NCBI GenBank assembly: GCA_036785705.1
Contig: JAWUZG010000056.1
Location: 8,681,001 to 8,745,000, forward strand
Source of the DNA: Acanthornis magna
Taxonomy: Eukaryota; Chordata; Aves; Passeriformes; Acanthizidae
Length of the DNA: 64,000 nt
Direction of reading: 5' to 3'
Shown in pieces: positions 8,991 through 22,741 of this stretch (within the stretch, counting starts at the first letter, position 1; each line of letters starts with the position of its first letter). The notes under the pieces are model-generated. The model did not search any database, was not told the origin of the DNA, and was given only the letters and a program-made list of their open reading frames with translations. A program made the translations under genes and the position numbers.

Positions 8991-11900
8991 CTAGGCTAGG
9001 GTTAGGGTTACACCTAGGGTTAGGGTTAGGAGATCTAAAGGGCCTCGAGCTCCAGGAACACCAGGGCTGGAAAGGGCCTGCCAAGGCAAACGCGGCAAAG
9101 CCCCGTCATGGCTGCTCCCACACCTTTCTGATCTGGACACGCCACAGGGTTGGGCACCTCGGCCCCTGCCACCAGCTGCCATTTGGCCTAGTGTTAGGGT
9201 TGAGAGACCTAAAGAGACTCGAGCTCTGGGAACACTGGGGCTGGAAAGGGCCTGCCAAGGCCATCGCAGCAGTGCACTAACACTGCTGCTGCCACACCTT
9301 TCTGATAGGGAAAACCCAGGCATTGGGCTTGGGTAAATAACTAGGTGTAGGGGTAGGGTTATGCCTAGGCTTAGCATTAGGAGATCTAAAGGGCCTCGAG
9401 CTCCAGGAACACTAGGGCTGGAAAGGGCCTGCCAAGGCAAACGCGGCAAGGCCCCATCATGGCTGCTCCCACACCTTTCTGATCTGGACACGCCACAGGG
9501 TTGGGCACCTTGGCCCCTGCCACCAGCTGCCATTTGGCCTAGTGTTAGGGTTGAGAGATCTAAAGAGACTCGAGCTCCTGGAACACTGGGGCTGGAAAGG
9601 GCCTGCCAAGGCCATCGCAGCAGTGCCCCAACATTGCCGCTCCTCCATCTTTCTGATAGGGAAAACCAAGGTACTGGGCTTGGGTAATTAACTAGGCTAG
9701 GGTTAGGGTTACGCCTAGGGTTAGGGTTAGGAGATCTAAAGGGTCTCGAGCTCCAGGAACACCAGGGCTGGAAAGGGCCTGCCAAGGCAAACGCGGCAAG
9801 GCCCCATCATGGCTGCTCCCACACCTTTCTGATCTGGACACCCCACATGGGTGGGCACCTCAGCCCCGGCCACCAGCTGCCATTTGGCCTAGTGTTAGGG
9901 TTGAGAGATCTAAAGAGACTCGAGCTCCTGGAACACTGGGGCTGGAAAGGGCCTGCCAAGGCCATCGCAGCAGTGCCCCAACATTGCTGCTCCCACACCT
10001 TTCTGATAGGGAAAACCCAGGCATTGGGCTTGGGTAAATAACTAGGTGTAGGGGTAGGGTTATGCCTAGGCTTAGCATTAGGAGATCTAAAGGGCCTCGA
10101 GCTCCAGGAACACCAAAGCTGGAAAGGGCCTGCCAAGGCAAACGCGGCAAGACCCCATCATGGCTGCTCCCACACCTTTCTGATCTGGACACGCCACATG
10201 GGTGGGCACCTCGGCCCCGGCCACCAGCTGCCATTTGGCCTAGAGTTAGGGTTGAGAGATTTAAAGAGTTACAAGCTCCGGGAACACTGGGGCTGGAAAG
10301 GGCCTGCCAAGGCCATCGCAACAGTGCCCCAACATTGCTGCTCCTCCATCTTTCTGATAGGGAAAACCCTGGTAATGGGCTCGGGTAATTAACTAGGCTA
10401 GGGTTAGGGTTACGCCTAGGGTTAGGGTTAGGAGATCTAAAGGGCCTCGAGCTCCAGGAACACCAGGGCTGGAAAGGGCCTGCCAAGGCAAATGCGGCAA
10501 GGCTCCATCATGCGTGCTCCCACACCTTTCTGATCTGGACACCCCACATGGGTGGGCACCTCAGCCCCTGCCACCAGCTGCCATTTGGCCTAGAGTTAGG
10601 GTTGAGAGACCTAAAGAGTTACAAGCTCTGGGAACACTGGGGCTGGAAAGGGCCTGCCAAGGCCATCGCAGCAGTGCCCCAGCATTGCTGCTCCTCCATC
10701 TTTCTGATAGGGAAAACTTAGGTACTGGGCTTGGGTAATTAACTAGGCTAGGGTTAGGGTTACGCCTAGGGTTAGGCTTAGGAGATCTAAAGGGCCTCGA
10801 GCTCCAGGAACACCAGGGCTGGAAAGGGCCTGCCAAGGCAAACGTGGCAAGGCCCCATCATGGCTGCTCCCACACCTTTCTGATCTGGACACGCCACAGG
10901 GTTGGGCACCTCGGCCCCTGCCACCAGCTGCCATTTGGCCTAGTGTTAGGGTTGAGAGATCTAAAGAGACTCGAGCTCCTGGAACACTGGGGCTGGAAAG
11001 GGCCTGCCAAGGCCATCGCAGCAGTGCCCCAACACTGCTGCTGCCACACCTTTCTGGTAGGGAAAACCCAGGCATTGGGCTTGGCTAAATAACTAGGTGT
11101 AGGCGTAGGAGTATGCCTAGGCTTAGCATTAGGAGATCTAAAGGGCCTCGAGCTCCAGGAACACCAAAGCTGGAAAGGGCCTGCCAAGGCAAACGCGGCA
11201 AGACCCCATCATGGCTGCTCCCACACCTTTCTGATCTGGACACCCCACATGGGTGGGCACCTCGGCCCCTGCCACCAGCTGCCATTTGGCCTAGAGTTAG
11301 GGTTGAGAGATTTAAAGAGTTACAAGCTCCGGGAACACTGGGGCTGGAAAGGGCCTGCCAAGGCCATCGCAGCAGTGCCCCAACATTGCTGCTCCTCCAT
11401 CTTTCTGATAGGGAAAACCTAGGTACTGGGCTCGGCTAATTAACTAGGCTAGGGTTAGGGTTACGCCTAGGGTTAGGGTTAGGAGATCTAAAGAACCTCG
11501 AGCTCCAGGAACACCAGGGCTGGAAAGGGCCTGCCAAGGCAAATGCGGCAAGGCTCCATCATGCCTGCTCTCACACCTTTCTGATCTGGACACCCCACAT
11601 GGCTGGGCACCTCGGCCCCTGCCACCAGCTGCCATTTGGCCTAGAGTTAGGGTTGAGAGACCTAAAGAGACTCGAGCTCTGGGAACACTGGGGCTGGAAA
11701 GGGCCTGCCAAGGCCATCGCAGCAGTGCCCTAACACTGCTGCTGCCACACCTTTCTGATAGGGAAAACCCAGGCATTGGGCTTGGGTAAATAACTAGGTG
11801 TAGGGGTAGGGTTATGCCTAGGCTTAGCATTAGGAGATCTAAAGGGCCTCGAGCTCCAGGAACACCAGGGCTGGAAAGGGCCTGCCAAGGCAAACGCGGC

Positions 11901-14269
11901 AAGGCCCCATCATGGCTGCTCCCACACCTTTCTGATCTGGACACCCCACATGGGTGGGCACCTCGGCCCCTGCCACCAGCTGCCATTTGGCCTAGAGTTA
12001 GGGTTGAGAGATTTAAAGAGTTACAAGCTCTGGGAACACTGGGGCTGGAAAGGGCCTGCCAAGGCCATTGCAACAGTGCCCCAACATTGCTGCTCCTCCG
12101 TCTTTCTGATAGGAAAAACCCAGGCATTGGGCTTGGGTAAATAACTAGGTGTAGGGGTAGGGTTATGCCTAGGCTTAGCATTAGGAGATCTAAAGGGCCT
12201 CGAGCTCCGGGAACACCAAAGCTGGAAAGGGCCTGCCAAGGCAAACGCGGCAAGGCCCCATCATGGCTGCTCCCACACCTTTCTGATCTGGACACGCCAC
12301 AGGGTTGGGCACCTGGGCCCCTGCCTCCAGCTGCCATTTGGCCTAGAGTTAGGGTTGAGAGATCTAAAGAGACTCGAGCTCCTGGAACACTGGGGCTGGA
12401 AAGGGCCTGCCAAGGCCATCGCAGCAGTGCCCCAGCATTGCTGCTCCTCCATCTTTCTGATAGGGAAAACTTAGGTACTGGGCTTGGGTAATTAACTAGG
12501 CTAGGGTTAGGGTTACGCCTAGGGTTAGGGTTAGGAGATCTAAAGGGCCTCGAGCTCCAGGAACACAAAAGCTGGAAAGGGCCTGCCAAGGCAAACGCGG
12601 CAAGGCCCCATCATGGCTGCTCCCACACCTTTCTGATCTGGACACGCCACAGGGTTGGGCACCTCGGCCCCTGCCACCAGCTGCCATTTGGCCTAGTGTT
12701 AGGGTTGAGAGATCTAAAGAGACTCGAGCTCCTGGAACACTGGGGCTGGAAAGGGCCTGCCAAGACCATCGCAGCAGTGCCCCAACACTGCTGCTCCCAC
12801 ACCTTTCTGATAGGGAAAACCCAGGCATTGGGCTTGGGTAAATAACTAGGTGTAGGGGTAGGGTTATGCCTAGGCTTAGCATTAGGAGATCTAAAGGGCC
12901 TCGAGCTCCAGGAACACCAAAGCTGGAAAGGGCCTGCCAAGGCAAACGCGGCAAGACCCCATCATGGCTGCTCCCACACCTTTCTGATCTGGACACCCCA
13001 CATGGGTGGGCACCTCGGCCCCGGCCACCAGCTGCCATTTGGCCTAGAGTTAGGGTTGAGAGATTTAAAGAGTTACAAGCTCTGGGAACACTGGGGCTGG
13101 AAAGGGCCTGCCAAGGCCATTGCAACAGTGCCCCAACATTGCTGCTCCTCCATCTTTCTGATAGGGAAAACCTAGGTACTGGGCTAAGGGAAATTAACTA
13201 GGCTAGGGTTAGGGTTACACCTAGGGTTAGGGTTAGGAGATCTAAAGGGCCTCGAGCTCCAGGAACACCAAAGCTGGAAAGGGCCTGCCAAGGCAAACGC
13301 GGCAAGGCCCCATCATGGCTGCTCCCACACCTTTCTGATCTGGACACGCCACAGGGTTGGGCACCTCGGCCCCTGCCACCAGCTGCCATTTGGCCTAGTG
13401 TTAGGGTTGAGAGATCTAAAGAGACTCGAGCTCCTGGAACACTGGGGCTGGAAAGGGCCTGCCAAGGCCATCGCAGCAGTGCCCCAACATTGCTGCTCCT
13501 CCAACTGTCTGATAGGGAAAACCAAGGTACTGGGCTCGGGTAATTAACTAGGCTAGGGTTAGGGTTACGCCTAGGGTTAGGGTTAGGAGATCTAAAGGGC
13601 CTCGAGCTCCAGGAACACCAAAGATGGAAAGGGCCTGCCAAGGCAAATGCGGCAAAGCCCCAACATGGCTACTCCCACACCTTTCTGATCTGGACACGCC
13701 ACATGGATGGGCACCTCGGCCCCTGCCACCAGCTGCCATTTGGCCTAGAGTTAGGGTTGAGAGATCTAAAGACCCTCGAGCTCTAGGAACACTGGGGCTG
13801 GAAAGGGCCTGCCAAGGCCATCGCAGCAGTGCCCCAACACTGCTGCTCCCACACCTTTCTGATAGGGAAAACCCAGGCATTGGGCTTGGATAAATAACTA
13901 GGTGTAGGGGTAGGGTTATGCCAAGGCTTAGCATTAGGAGATGTAAAGGGCCTCGAGCTCCAGGAACACCAGGGCTGGAAAGGGCCTGCCAAGGCAAACG
14001 CGGCAAGGCCCCATCATGGCTGCTCCCACACCTTTCTGATCTGGACACGCCACAGGGTTGGGCACCTCGGCCCCTGCCACCAGCTGCCATTTGGCCTAGT
14101 GTTAGGGTTGAGAGATCTAAAGAGACTCGAGCTCCTGGAACACTGGGGCTGGAAAGGGCCTGCCAAGGCCATCGCAGCAGTGCCCCAACACTGCTGCTCC
14201 CACACCTTTCTGATAGGGAAAACCCAGGCATTGGGCTTGGGTAAATAACTAGGTGTAGGCGTAGGAGTA
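8991..14269 (+). repeat. Mosaic of ordinary units, including the first R cassette
   Basis: About 15 typical units. The R marker agggtctcgag is at 9,740 and is followed by a unit with cagccccggccaccag; the same pair recurs ten more times from 24.8 kb onward. From about 12,262 the sequence repeats the start of the window (marker cctgggcccctgcctcc at 12,312), then A2 near 13,195. The unit ending at about 12,490 is followed by the rare gaacacaaaagctgg spelling near 12,560, shared only with about 18,171. Confidence 0.82.
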
Positions 14270-17200
14270 TGCCTAGGCTTAGCATTAGGAGATCTAAAGG
14301 GCCTCGAGCTCCAGGAACACCAGGGCTGGAAAGGGCCTGCCAAGGCAAATGCGGCAAGGCTCCATCATGCCTGCTCTCACACCTTTCTGATCTGGACACC
14401 CCACATGGCTGGGCACCTCAGCCCCTGCCACCAGCTGCCATTTGGCCTAGAGTTAGGGTTGAGAGACCTAAAGAGACTCGAGCTCCTGGAACACTGGGGC
14501 TGGAAAGGGCCTGCCAAGGCCATCGCAGCAGTGCCCTAACACTGCTGCTGCCACACCTTTCTGATAGGGAAAACCCAGGCATTGGGCTTGGGTAAATAAC
14601 TAGGTGTAGGGGTAGGGTTATGCCTAGGCTTAGCATTAGGAGATCTAAAGGGCCTCGAGCTCCAGGAACACCAGGGCTGGAAAGGGCCTGCCAAGGCAAA
14701 CGCGGCAAGGCCCCATCATGGCTGCTCCCACACCTTTCTGATCTGGACACCCCACATGGGTGGGCACCTCGGCCCCGGCCACCAGCTGCCATTTGGCCTA
14801 GAGTTAGGGTTGAGAGATTTAAAGAGTTACAAGCTCTGGGAACACTGGGGCTGGAAAGGGCCTGCCAAGGCCATTGCAACAGTGCCCCAGCATTGCTGCT
14901 CCTCCATCTTTCTGATAGGGAAAACCTAGGTACTGGGCTAAGGGAAATTAACTAGGCTAGGGTTAGGGTTACACCTAGGGTTAGGGTTAGGAGATCTAAA
15001 GGGCCTCGAGCTCCAGGAACACCAGGGCTGGAAAGGGCCTGCCAAGGCAAACGCGGCAAGGCCCCATCATGGCTGCTCCCACACCTTTCTGATCTGGACA
15101 CGCCACAGGGTTGGGCACCTCGGCCCCTGCCACCAGCTGCCATTTGGCCTAGTGTTAGGGTTGAGAGATCTAAAGAGACTCGAGCTCCTGGAACACTGGG
15201 GCTGGAAAGGGCCTGCCAAGGCCATCGCAGCAGTGCCCCAACATTGCTGCTCCTCCATCTTTCTGATAGGGAAAACCAAGGTACTGGGCTCGGGTAATTA
15301 ACTAGGCTAGGGTTAGGGTTACGCCTAGGGTTAGGGTTAGGAGATCTAAAGGGCCTCGAGCTCCAGGAACACCAGGGCTGGAAAGGGCCTGCCAAGGCAA
15401 ACGCGGCAAGGCCCCATCATGCCTGCTCCCACACCTTTCTGATCTGGACACCCCACATGGGTGGGCACCTCAGCCCCTGCCACCAGCTGCCATTTGGCCT
15501 AGAGTTAGGGTTGAGAGATCTAAAGACCCTCGAGCTCTGGGAACACTGGGGCTGGAAAGAGCCTGCCAAGGCCATTGCAACAGTGCCCCAACATTGCTGC
15601 TCCTCCGTCTTTCTGATAGGAAAAACCCAGGCATTGGGCTTGGGTAAATAACTAGGTGTAGGGGTAGGGTTATGCCTAGGCTTAGCATTAGGAGATCTAA
15701 AGGGCCTCGAGCTCCGGGAACACCAAAGCTGGAAAGGGCCTGCCAAGGCAAACGCGGCAAGGCCCCATCATGGCTGCTCCCACACCTTTCTGATCTGGAC
15801 ACGCCACAGGGTTGGGCACCTGGGCCCCTGCCTCCAGCTGCCATTTGGCCTAGAGTTAGGGTTGAGAGATCTAAAGAGACTCGAGCTCCTGGAACACTGG
15901 GGCTGGAAAGGGCCTGCCAAGGCCATCGCAGCAGTGCCCCAGCATTGCTGCTCCTCCATCTTTCTGATAGGGAAAACTTAGGTACTGGGCTTGGGTAATT
16001 AACTAGGCTAGGGTTAGGGTTACGCCTAGGGTTAGGCTTAGGAGATCTAAAGGGCCTCGAGCTCCAGGAACACCAGGGCTGGAAAGGGCCTGCCAAGGCA
16101 AACGCGGCAAGGCCCCATCATGGCTGCTCCCACACCTTTCTGATCTGGACACGCCACAGGGTTGGGCACCTCGGCCCCTGCCACCAGCTGCCATTTGGCC
16201 TAGTGTTAGGGTTGAGAGATCTAAAGAGACTCGAGCTCCTGGAACACTGGGGCTGGAAAGGGCCTGCCAAGACCATCGCAGCAGTGCCCCAACACTGCTG
16301 CTCCCACACCTTTCTGATAGGGAAAACCCAGGCATTGGGCTTGGGTAAATAACTAGGTGTAGGGGTAGGGTTATGCCTAGGCTTAGCATTAGGAGATCTA
16401 AAGGGCCTCGAGCTCCAGGAACACCAAAGCTGGAAAGGGCCTGCCAAGGCAAACGCGGCAAGACCCCATCATGGCTGCTCCCACACCTTTCTGATCTGGA
16501 CACCCCACATGGGTGGGCACCTCGGCCCCGGCCACCAGCTGCCATTTGGCCTAGAGTTAGGGTTGAGAGATTTAAAGAGTTACAAGCTCTGGGAACACTG
16601 GGGCTGGAAAGGGCCTGCCAAGGCCATTGCAACAGTGCCCCAACATTGCTGCTCCTCCATCTTTCTGATAGGGAAAACCTAGGTACTGGGCTAAGGGAAA
16701 TTAACTAGGCTAGGGTTAGGGTTACACCTAGGGTTAGGGTTAGGAGATCTAAAGGGCCTCGAGCTCCAGGAACACCAGGGCTGGAAAGGGCCTGCCAAGG
16801 CAAACGCGGCAAGGCCCCATCATGGCTGCTCCCACACCTTTCTGATCTGGACACGCCACAGGGTTGGGCACCTCGGCCCCTGCCACCAGCTGCCATTTGG
16901 CCTAGTGTTAGGGTTGAGAGATCTAAAGAGACTCGAGCTCCTGGAACACTGGGGCTGGAAAGGGCCTGCCAAGGCCATCGCAGCAGTGCCCCAACATTGC
17001 TGCTCCTCCAACTGTCTGATAGGGAAAACCAAGGTACTGGGCTCGGGTAATTAACTAGGCTAGGGTTAGGGTTACGCCTAGGGTTAGGGTTAGGAGATCT
17101 AAAGAGCCTCGAGCTCCAGGAACACCAAAGATGGAAAGGGCCTGCCAAGGCAAATGCGGCAAAGCCCCAACATGGCTACTCCCACACCTTTCTGATCTGG

Positions 17201-17390
17201 ACACGCCACATGGATGGGCACCTCGGCCCCTGCCACCAGCTGCCATTTGGCCTAGAGTTAGGGTTGAGAGATCTAAAGACCCTCGAGCTCTAGGAACACT
17301 GGGGCTGGAAAGGGCCTGCCAAGGCCATCGCAGCAGTGCCCCAACACTGCTGCTCCCACACCTTTCTGATAGGGAAAACCCAGGCATTGG
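14270..17390 (+). repeat. Higher-order block 2, first copy
   Basis: About nine units are repeated at 20,232-23,352 with an offset of 5,962 bp (17 units), and again from about 39.93 kb. It includes two A2 tails (near 14,949 and 16,700) and the cctgggcccctgcctcc marker at 15,819. The copies agree in rare spellings such as ctggaaagagcctgcc (near 15,551 and 21,513) and cctccgtctttctgatagga (near 15,602 and 21,564). The right end is the switch from a gggtaaataac to a ggataaataac tail. Confidence 0.82.
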
Positions 17391-20231
17391 GCTTGGGTAA
17401 ATAACTAGGTGTAGGGGTAGGGTTATGCCTAGGCTTAGCATTAGGAGATCTAAAGGGCCTCGAGCTCCAGGAACACCAGGGCTGGAAAGGGCCTGCCAAG
17501 GCAAACGCGGCAAGGCCCCATCATGGCTGCTCCCACACCTTTCTGATCTGGACACCCCACATGGGTGGGCACCTCGGCCCCGGCCACCAGCTGCCATTTG
17601 GCCTAGAGTTAGGGTTGAGAGATTTAAAGAGTTACAAGCTCTGGGAACACTGGGGCTGGAAAGGGCCTGCCAAGGCCATTGCAACAGTGCCCCAACATTG
17701 CTGCTCCTCCGTCTTTCTGATAGGAAAAACCCAGGCATTGGGCTTGGGTAAATAACTAGGTGTAGGGGTAGGGTTATGCCTAGGCTTAGCATTAGGAGAT
17801 CTAAAGGGCCTCGAGCTCCGGGAACACCAAAGCTGGAAAGGGCCTGCCAAGGCAAACGCGGCAAGGCCCCATCATGGCTGCTCCCACACCTTTCTGATCT
17901 GGACACGCCACAGGGTTGGGCACCTGGGCCCCTGCCTCCAGCTGCCATTTGGCCTAGAGTTAGGGTTGAGAGATCTAAAGAGACTCGAGCTCCTGGAACA
18001 CTGGGGCTGGAAAGGGCCTGCCAAGGCCATCGCAGCAGTGCCGCAGCATTGCTGCTCCTCCATCTTTCTGATAGGGAAAACTTAGGTACTGGGCTTGGGT
18101 AATTAACTAGGCTAGGGTTAGGGTTACGCCTAGGGTTAGGGTTAGGAGATCTAAAGGGCCTCGAGCTCCAGGAACACAAAAGCTGGAAAGGGCCTGCCAA
18201 GGCAAACGCGGCAAGGCCCCATCATGGCTGCTCCCACACCTTTCTGATCTGGACACGCCACAGGGTTGGGCACCTCGGCCCCTGCCACCAGCTGCCATTT
18301 GGCCTAGTGTTAGGGTTGAGAGATCTAAAGAGACTCGAGCTCCTGGAACACTGGGGCTGGAAAGGGCCTGCCAAGACCATCGCAGCAGTGCCCCAACACT
18401 GCTGCTCCCACACCTTTCTGATAGGGAAAACCCAGGCATTGGGCTTGGGTAAATAACTAGGTGTAGGGGTAGGGTTATGCCTAGGCTTAGCATTAGGAGA
18501 TCTAAAGGGCCTCGAGCTCCAGGAACACCAAAGCTGGAAAGGGCCTGCCAAGGCAAACGCGGCAAGACCCCATCATGGCTGCTCCCACACCTTTCTGATC
18601 TGGACACCCCACATGGGTGGGCACCTCGGCCCCGGCCACCAGCTGCCATTTGGCCTAGAGTTAGGGTTGAGAGATTTAAAGAGTTACAAGCTCTGGGAAC
18701 ACTGGGGCTGGAAAGGGCCTGCCAAGGCCATTGCAACAGTGCCCCAACATTGCTGCTCCTCCATCTTTCTGATAGGGAAAACCTAGGTACTGGGCTAAGG
18801 GAAATTAACTAGGCTAGGGTTAGGGTTACACCTAGGGTTAGGGTTAGGAGATCTAAAGGGCCTCGAGCTCCAGGAACACCAGGGCTGGAAAGGGCCTGCC
18901 AAGGCAAACGCGGCAAGGCCCCATCATGGCTGCTCCCACACCTTTCTGATCTGGACACGCCACAGGGTTGGGCACCTCGGCCCCTGCCACCAGCTGCCAT
19001 TTGGCCTAGTGTTAGGGTTGAGAGATCTAAAGAGACTCGAGCTCCTGGAACACTGGGGCTGGAAAGGGCCTGCCAAGGCCATCGCAGCAGTGCCCCAACA
19101 TTGCTGCTCCTCCAACTGTCTGATAGGGAAAACCAAGGTACTGGGCTCGGGTAATTAACTAGGCTAGGGTTAGGGTTACGCCTAGGGTTAGGGTTAGGAG
19201 ATCTAAAGAGCCTCGAGCTCCAGGAACACCAAAGATGGAAAGGGCCTGCCAAGGCAAATGCGGCAAAGCCCCAACATGGCTACTCCCACACCTTTCTGAT
19301 CTGGACACGCCACATGGATGGGCACCTCGGCCCCTGCCACCAGCTGCCATTTGGCCTAGAGTTAGGGTTGAGAGATCTAAAGACCCTCGAGCTCTAGGAA
19401 CACTGGGGCTGGAAAGGGCCTGCCAAGGCCATCGCAGCAGTGCCCCAACACTGCTGCTCCCACACCTTTCTGATAGGGAAAACCCAGGCATTGGGCTTGG
19501 ATAAATAACTAGGTGTAGGGGTAGGGTTATGCCAAGGCTTAGCATTAGGAGATGTAAAGGGCCTCGAGCTCCAGGAACACCAGGGCTGGAAAGGGCCTGC
19601 CAAGGCAAACGCGGCAAGGCCCCATCATGGCTGCTCCCACACCTTTCTGATCTGGACACGCCACAGGGTTGGGCACCTCGGCCCCTGCCACCAGCTGCCA
19701 TTTGGCCTAGTGTTAGGGTTGAGAGATCTAAAGAGACTCGAGCTCCTGGAACACTGGGGCTGGAAAGGGCCTGCCAAGGCCATCGCAGCAGTGCCCCAAC
19801 ACTGCTGCTCCCACACCTTTCTGATAGGGAAAACCCAGGCATTGGGCTTGGGTAAATAACTAGGTGTAGGCGTAGGAGTATGCATAGGCTTAGCATTAGG
19901 AGATCTAAAGGGCTTCGAGCTTCAGGAACACCAAAGCTGGAAAGGGCCTGCCAAGGCAAACGCGGCAAGGCCCCATCATGGCTGCTCCCACACCTTTCTG
20001 ATCTGGACACGCCACAGGGTTGGGCACCTCGGCCCCTGCCACCAGCTGCCATTTGGCCTAGTGTTAGGGTTGAGAGATCTAAAGAGACTCGAGCTCCTGG
20101 AACACTGGGGCTGGAAAGGGCCTGCCAAGGCCATCGCAGCAGTGCCCCAACATTGCTGCTCCCACACCTTTCTGATAGGGAAAACCCAGGCATTGGGCTT
20201 GGGTAAATAACTAGGTGTAGGGGTAGGGTTA
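17391..20231 (+). repeat. Block between copies of higher-order block 2
   Basis: About eight units. The stretch around 17.06-18.20 kb resembles 11.44-12.59 kb at an offset of 5,611 bp (16 units), and 18.11-19.25 kb resembles 16.00-17.15 kb at 2,104 bp (6 units). A2 is near 18,806. A B' tail near 19,859 reads gtatgcatagg, a form that reappears at about 23,737, 27,244, 28,296, 31,804 and 43,376. Confidence 0.8.
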
Positions 20232-22741
20232 TGCCTAGGCTTAGCATTAGGAGATCTAAAGGGCCTCGAGCTCCAGGAACACCAGGGCTGGAAAGGGCCT
20301 GCCAAGGCAAATGCGGCAAGGCTCCATCATGCCTGCTCTCACACCTTTCTGATCTGGACACCCCACATGGCTGGGCACCTCAGCCCCTGCCACCAGCTGC
20401 CATTTGGCCTAGAGTTAGGGTTGAGAGACCTAAAGAGACTCGAGCTCCTGGAACACTGGGGCTGGAAAGGGCCTGCCAAGGCCATCGCAGCAGTGCCCTA
20501 ACACTGCTGCTGCCACACCTTTCTGATAGGGAAAACCCAGGCATTGGGCTTGGGTAAATAACTAGGTGTAGGGGTAGGGTTATGCCTAGGCTTAGCATTA
20601 GGAGATCTAAAGGGCCTCGAGCTCCAGGAACACCAGGGCTGGAAAGGGCCTGCCAAGGCAAACGCGGCAAGGCCCCATCATGGCTGCTCCCACACCTTTC
20701 TGATCTGGACACCCCACATGGGTGGGCACCTCGGCCCCGGCCACCAGCTGCCATTTGGCCTAGAGTTAGGGTTGAGAGATTTAAAGAGTTACAAGCTCTG
20801 GGAACACTGGGGCTGGAAAGGGCCTGCCAAGGCCATTGCAACAGTGCCCCAGCATTGCTGCTCCTCCATCTTTCTGATAGGGAAAACCTAGGTACTGGGC
20901 TAAGGGAAATTAACTAGGCTAGGGTTAGGGTTACACCTAGGGTTAGGGTTAGGAGATCTAAAGGGCCTCGAGCTCCAGGAACACCAGGGCTGGAAAGGGC
21001 CTGCCAAGGCAAACGCGGCAAGGCCCCATCATGGCTGCTCCCACACCTTTCTGATCTGGACACGCCACAGGGTTGGGCACCTCGGCCCCTGCCACCAGCT
21101 GCCATTTGGCCTAGTGTTAGGGTTGAGAGATCTAAAGAGACTCGAGCTCCTGGAACACTGCGGCTGGAAAGGGCCTGCCAAGGCCATCGCAGCAGTGCCC
21201 CAACATTGCTGCTCCTCCATCTTTCTGATAGGGAAAACCAAGGTACTGGGCTCGGGTAATTAACTAGGCTAGGGTTAGGGTTACGCCTAGGGTTAGGGTT
21301 AGGAGATCTAAAGGGCCTCGAGCTCCAGGAACACCAGGGCTGGAAAGGGCCTGCCAAGGCAAACGCGGCAAGGCCCCATCATGCCTGCTCCCACACCTTT
21401 CTGATCTGGACACCCCACATGGGTGGGCACCTCAGCCCCTGCCACCAGCTGCCATTTGGCCTAGAGTTAGGGTTGAGAGATCTAAAGACCCTCGAGCTCT
21501 GGGAACACTGGGGCTGGAAAGAGCCTGCCAAGGCCATTGCAACAGTGCCCCAACATTGCTGCTCCTCCGTCTTTCTGATAGGAAAAACCCAGGCATTGGG
21601 CTTGGGTAAATAACTAGGTGTAGGGGTAGGGTTATGCCTAGGCTTAGCATTAGGAGATCTAAAGGGCCTCGAGCTCCGGGAACACCAAAGCTGGAAAGGG
21701 CCTGCCAAGGCAAACGCGGCAAGGCCCCATCATGGCTGCTCCCACACCTTTCTGATCTGGACACGCCACAGGGTTGGGCACCTGGGCCCCTGCCTCCAGC
21801 TGCCATTTGGCCTAGAGTTAGGGTTGAGAGATCTAAAGAGACTCGAGCTCCTGGAACACTGGGGCTGGAAAGGGCCTGCCAAGGCCATCGCAGCAGTGCC
21901 CCAGCATTGCTGCTCCTCCATCTTTCTGATAGGGAAAACTTAGGTACTGGGCTTGGGTAATTAACTAGGCTAGGGTTAGGGTTACGCCTAGGGTTAGGCT
22001 TAGGAGATCTAAAGGGCCTCGAGCTCCAGGAACACCAGGGCTGGAAAGGGCCTGCCAAGGCAAACGCGGCAAGGCCCCATCATGGCTGCTCCCACACCTT
22101 TCTGATCTGGACACGCCACAGGGTTGGGCACCTCGGCCCCTGCCACCAGCTGCCATTTGGCCTAGTGTTAGGGTTGAGAGATCTAAAGAGACTCGAGCTC
22201 CTGGAACACTGGGGCTGGAAAGGGCCTGCCAAGACCATCGCAGCAGTGCCCCAACACTGCTGCTCCCACACCTTTCTGATAGGGAAAACCCAGGCATTGG
22301 GCTTGGGTAAATAACTAGGTGTAGGGGTAGGGTTATGCCTAGGCTTAGCATTAGGAGATCTAAAGGGCCTCGAGCTCCAGGAACACCAAAGCTGGAAAGG
22401 GCCTGCCAAGGCAAACGCGGCAAGACCCCATCATGGCTGCTCCCACACCTTTCTGATCTGGACACCCCACATGGGTGGGCACCTCGGCCCCGGCCACCAG
22501 CTGCCATTTGGCCTAGAGTTAGGGTTGAGAGATTTAAAGAGTTACAAGCTCTGGGAACACTGGGGCTGGAAAGGGCCTGCCAAGGCCATTGCAACAGTGC
22601 CCCAACATTGCTGCTCCTCCATCTTTCTGATAGGGAAAACCTAGGTACTGGGCTAAGGGAAATTAACTAGGCTAGGGTTAGGGTTACACCTAGGGTTAGG
22701 GTTAGGAGATCTAAAGGGCCTCGAGCTCCAGGAACACCAGG
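20232..22741 (+). repeat. Higher-order block 2, second copy
   Basis: This matches 14,270 onward at 5,962 bp upstream. From about 20,291 it also matches 39,930 onward at 19,639 bp downstream. It includes the ctgcggctgg spelling near 21,158 (also near 37,292 and 40,798). The match to the 40-kb copy continues beyond this segment to about 25.4 kb. Confidence 0.82.
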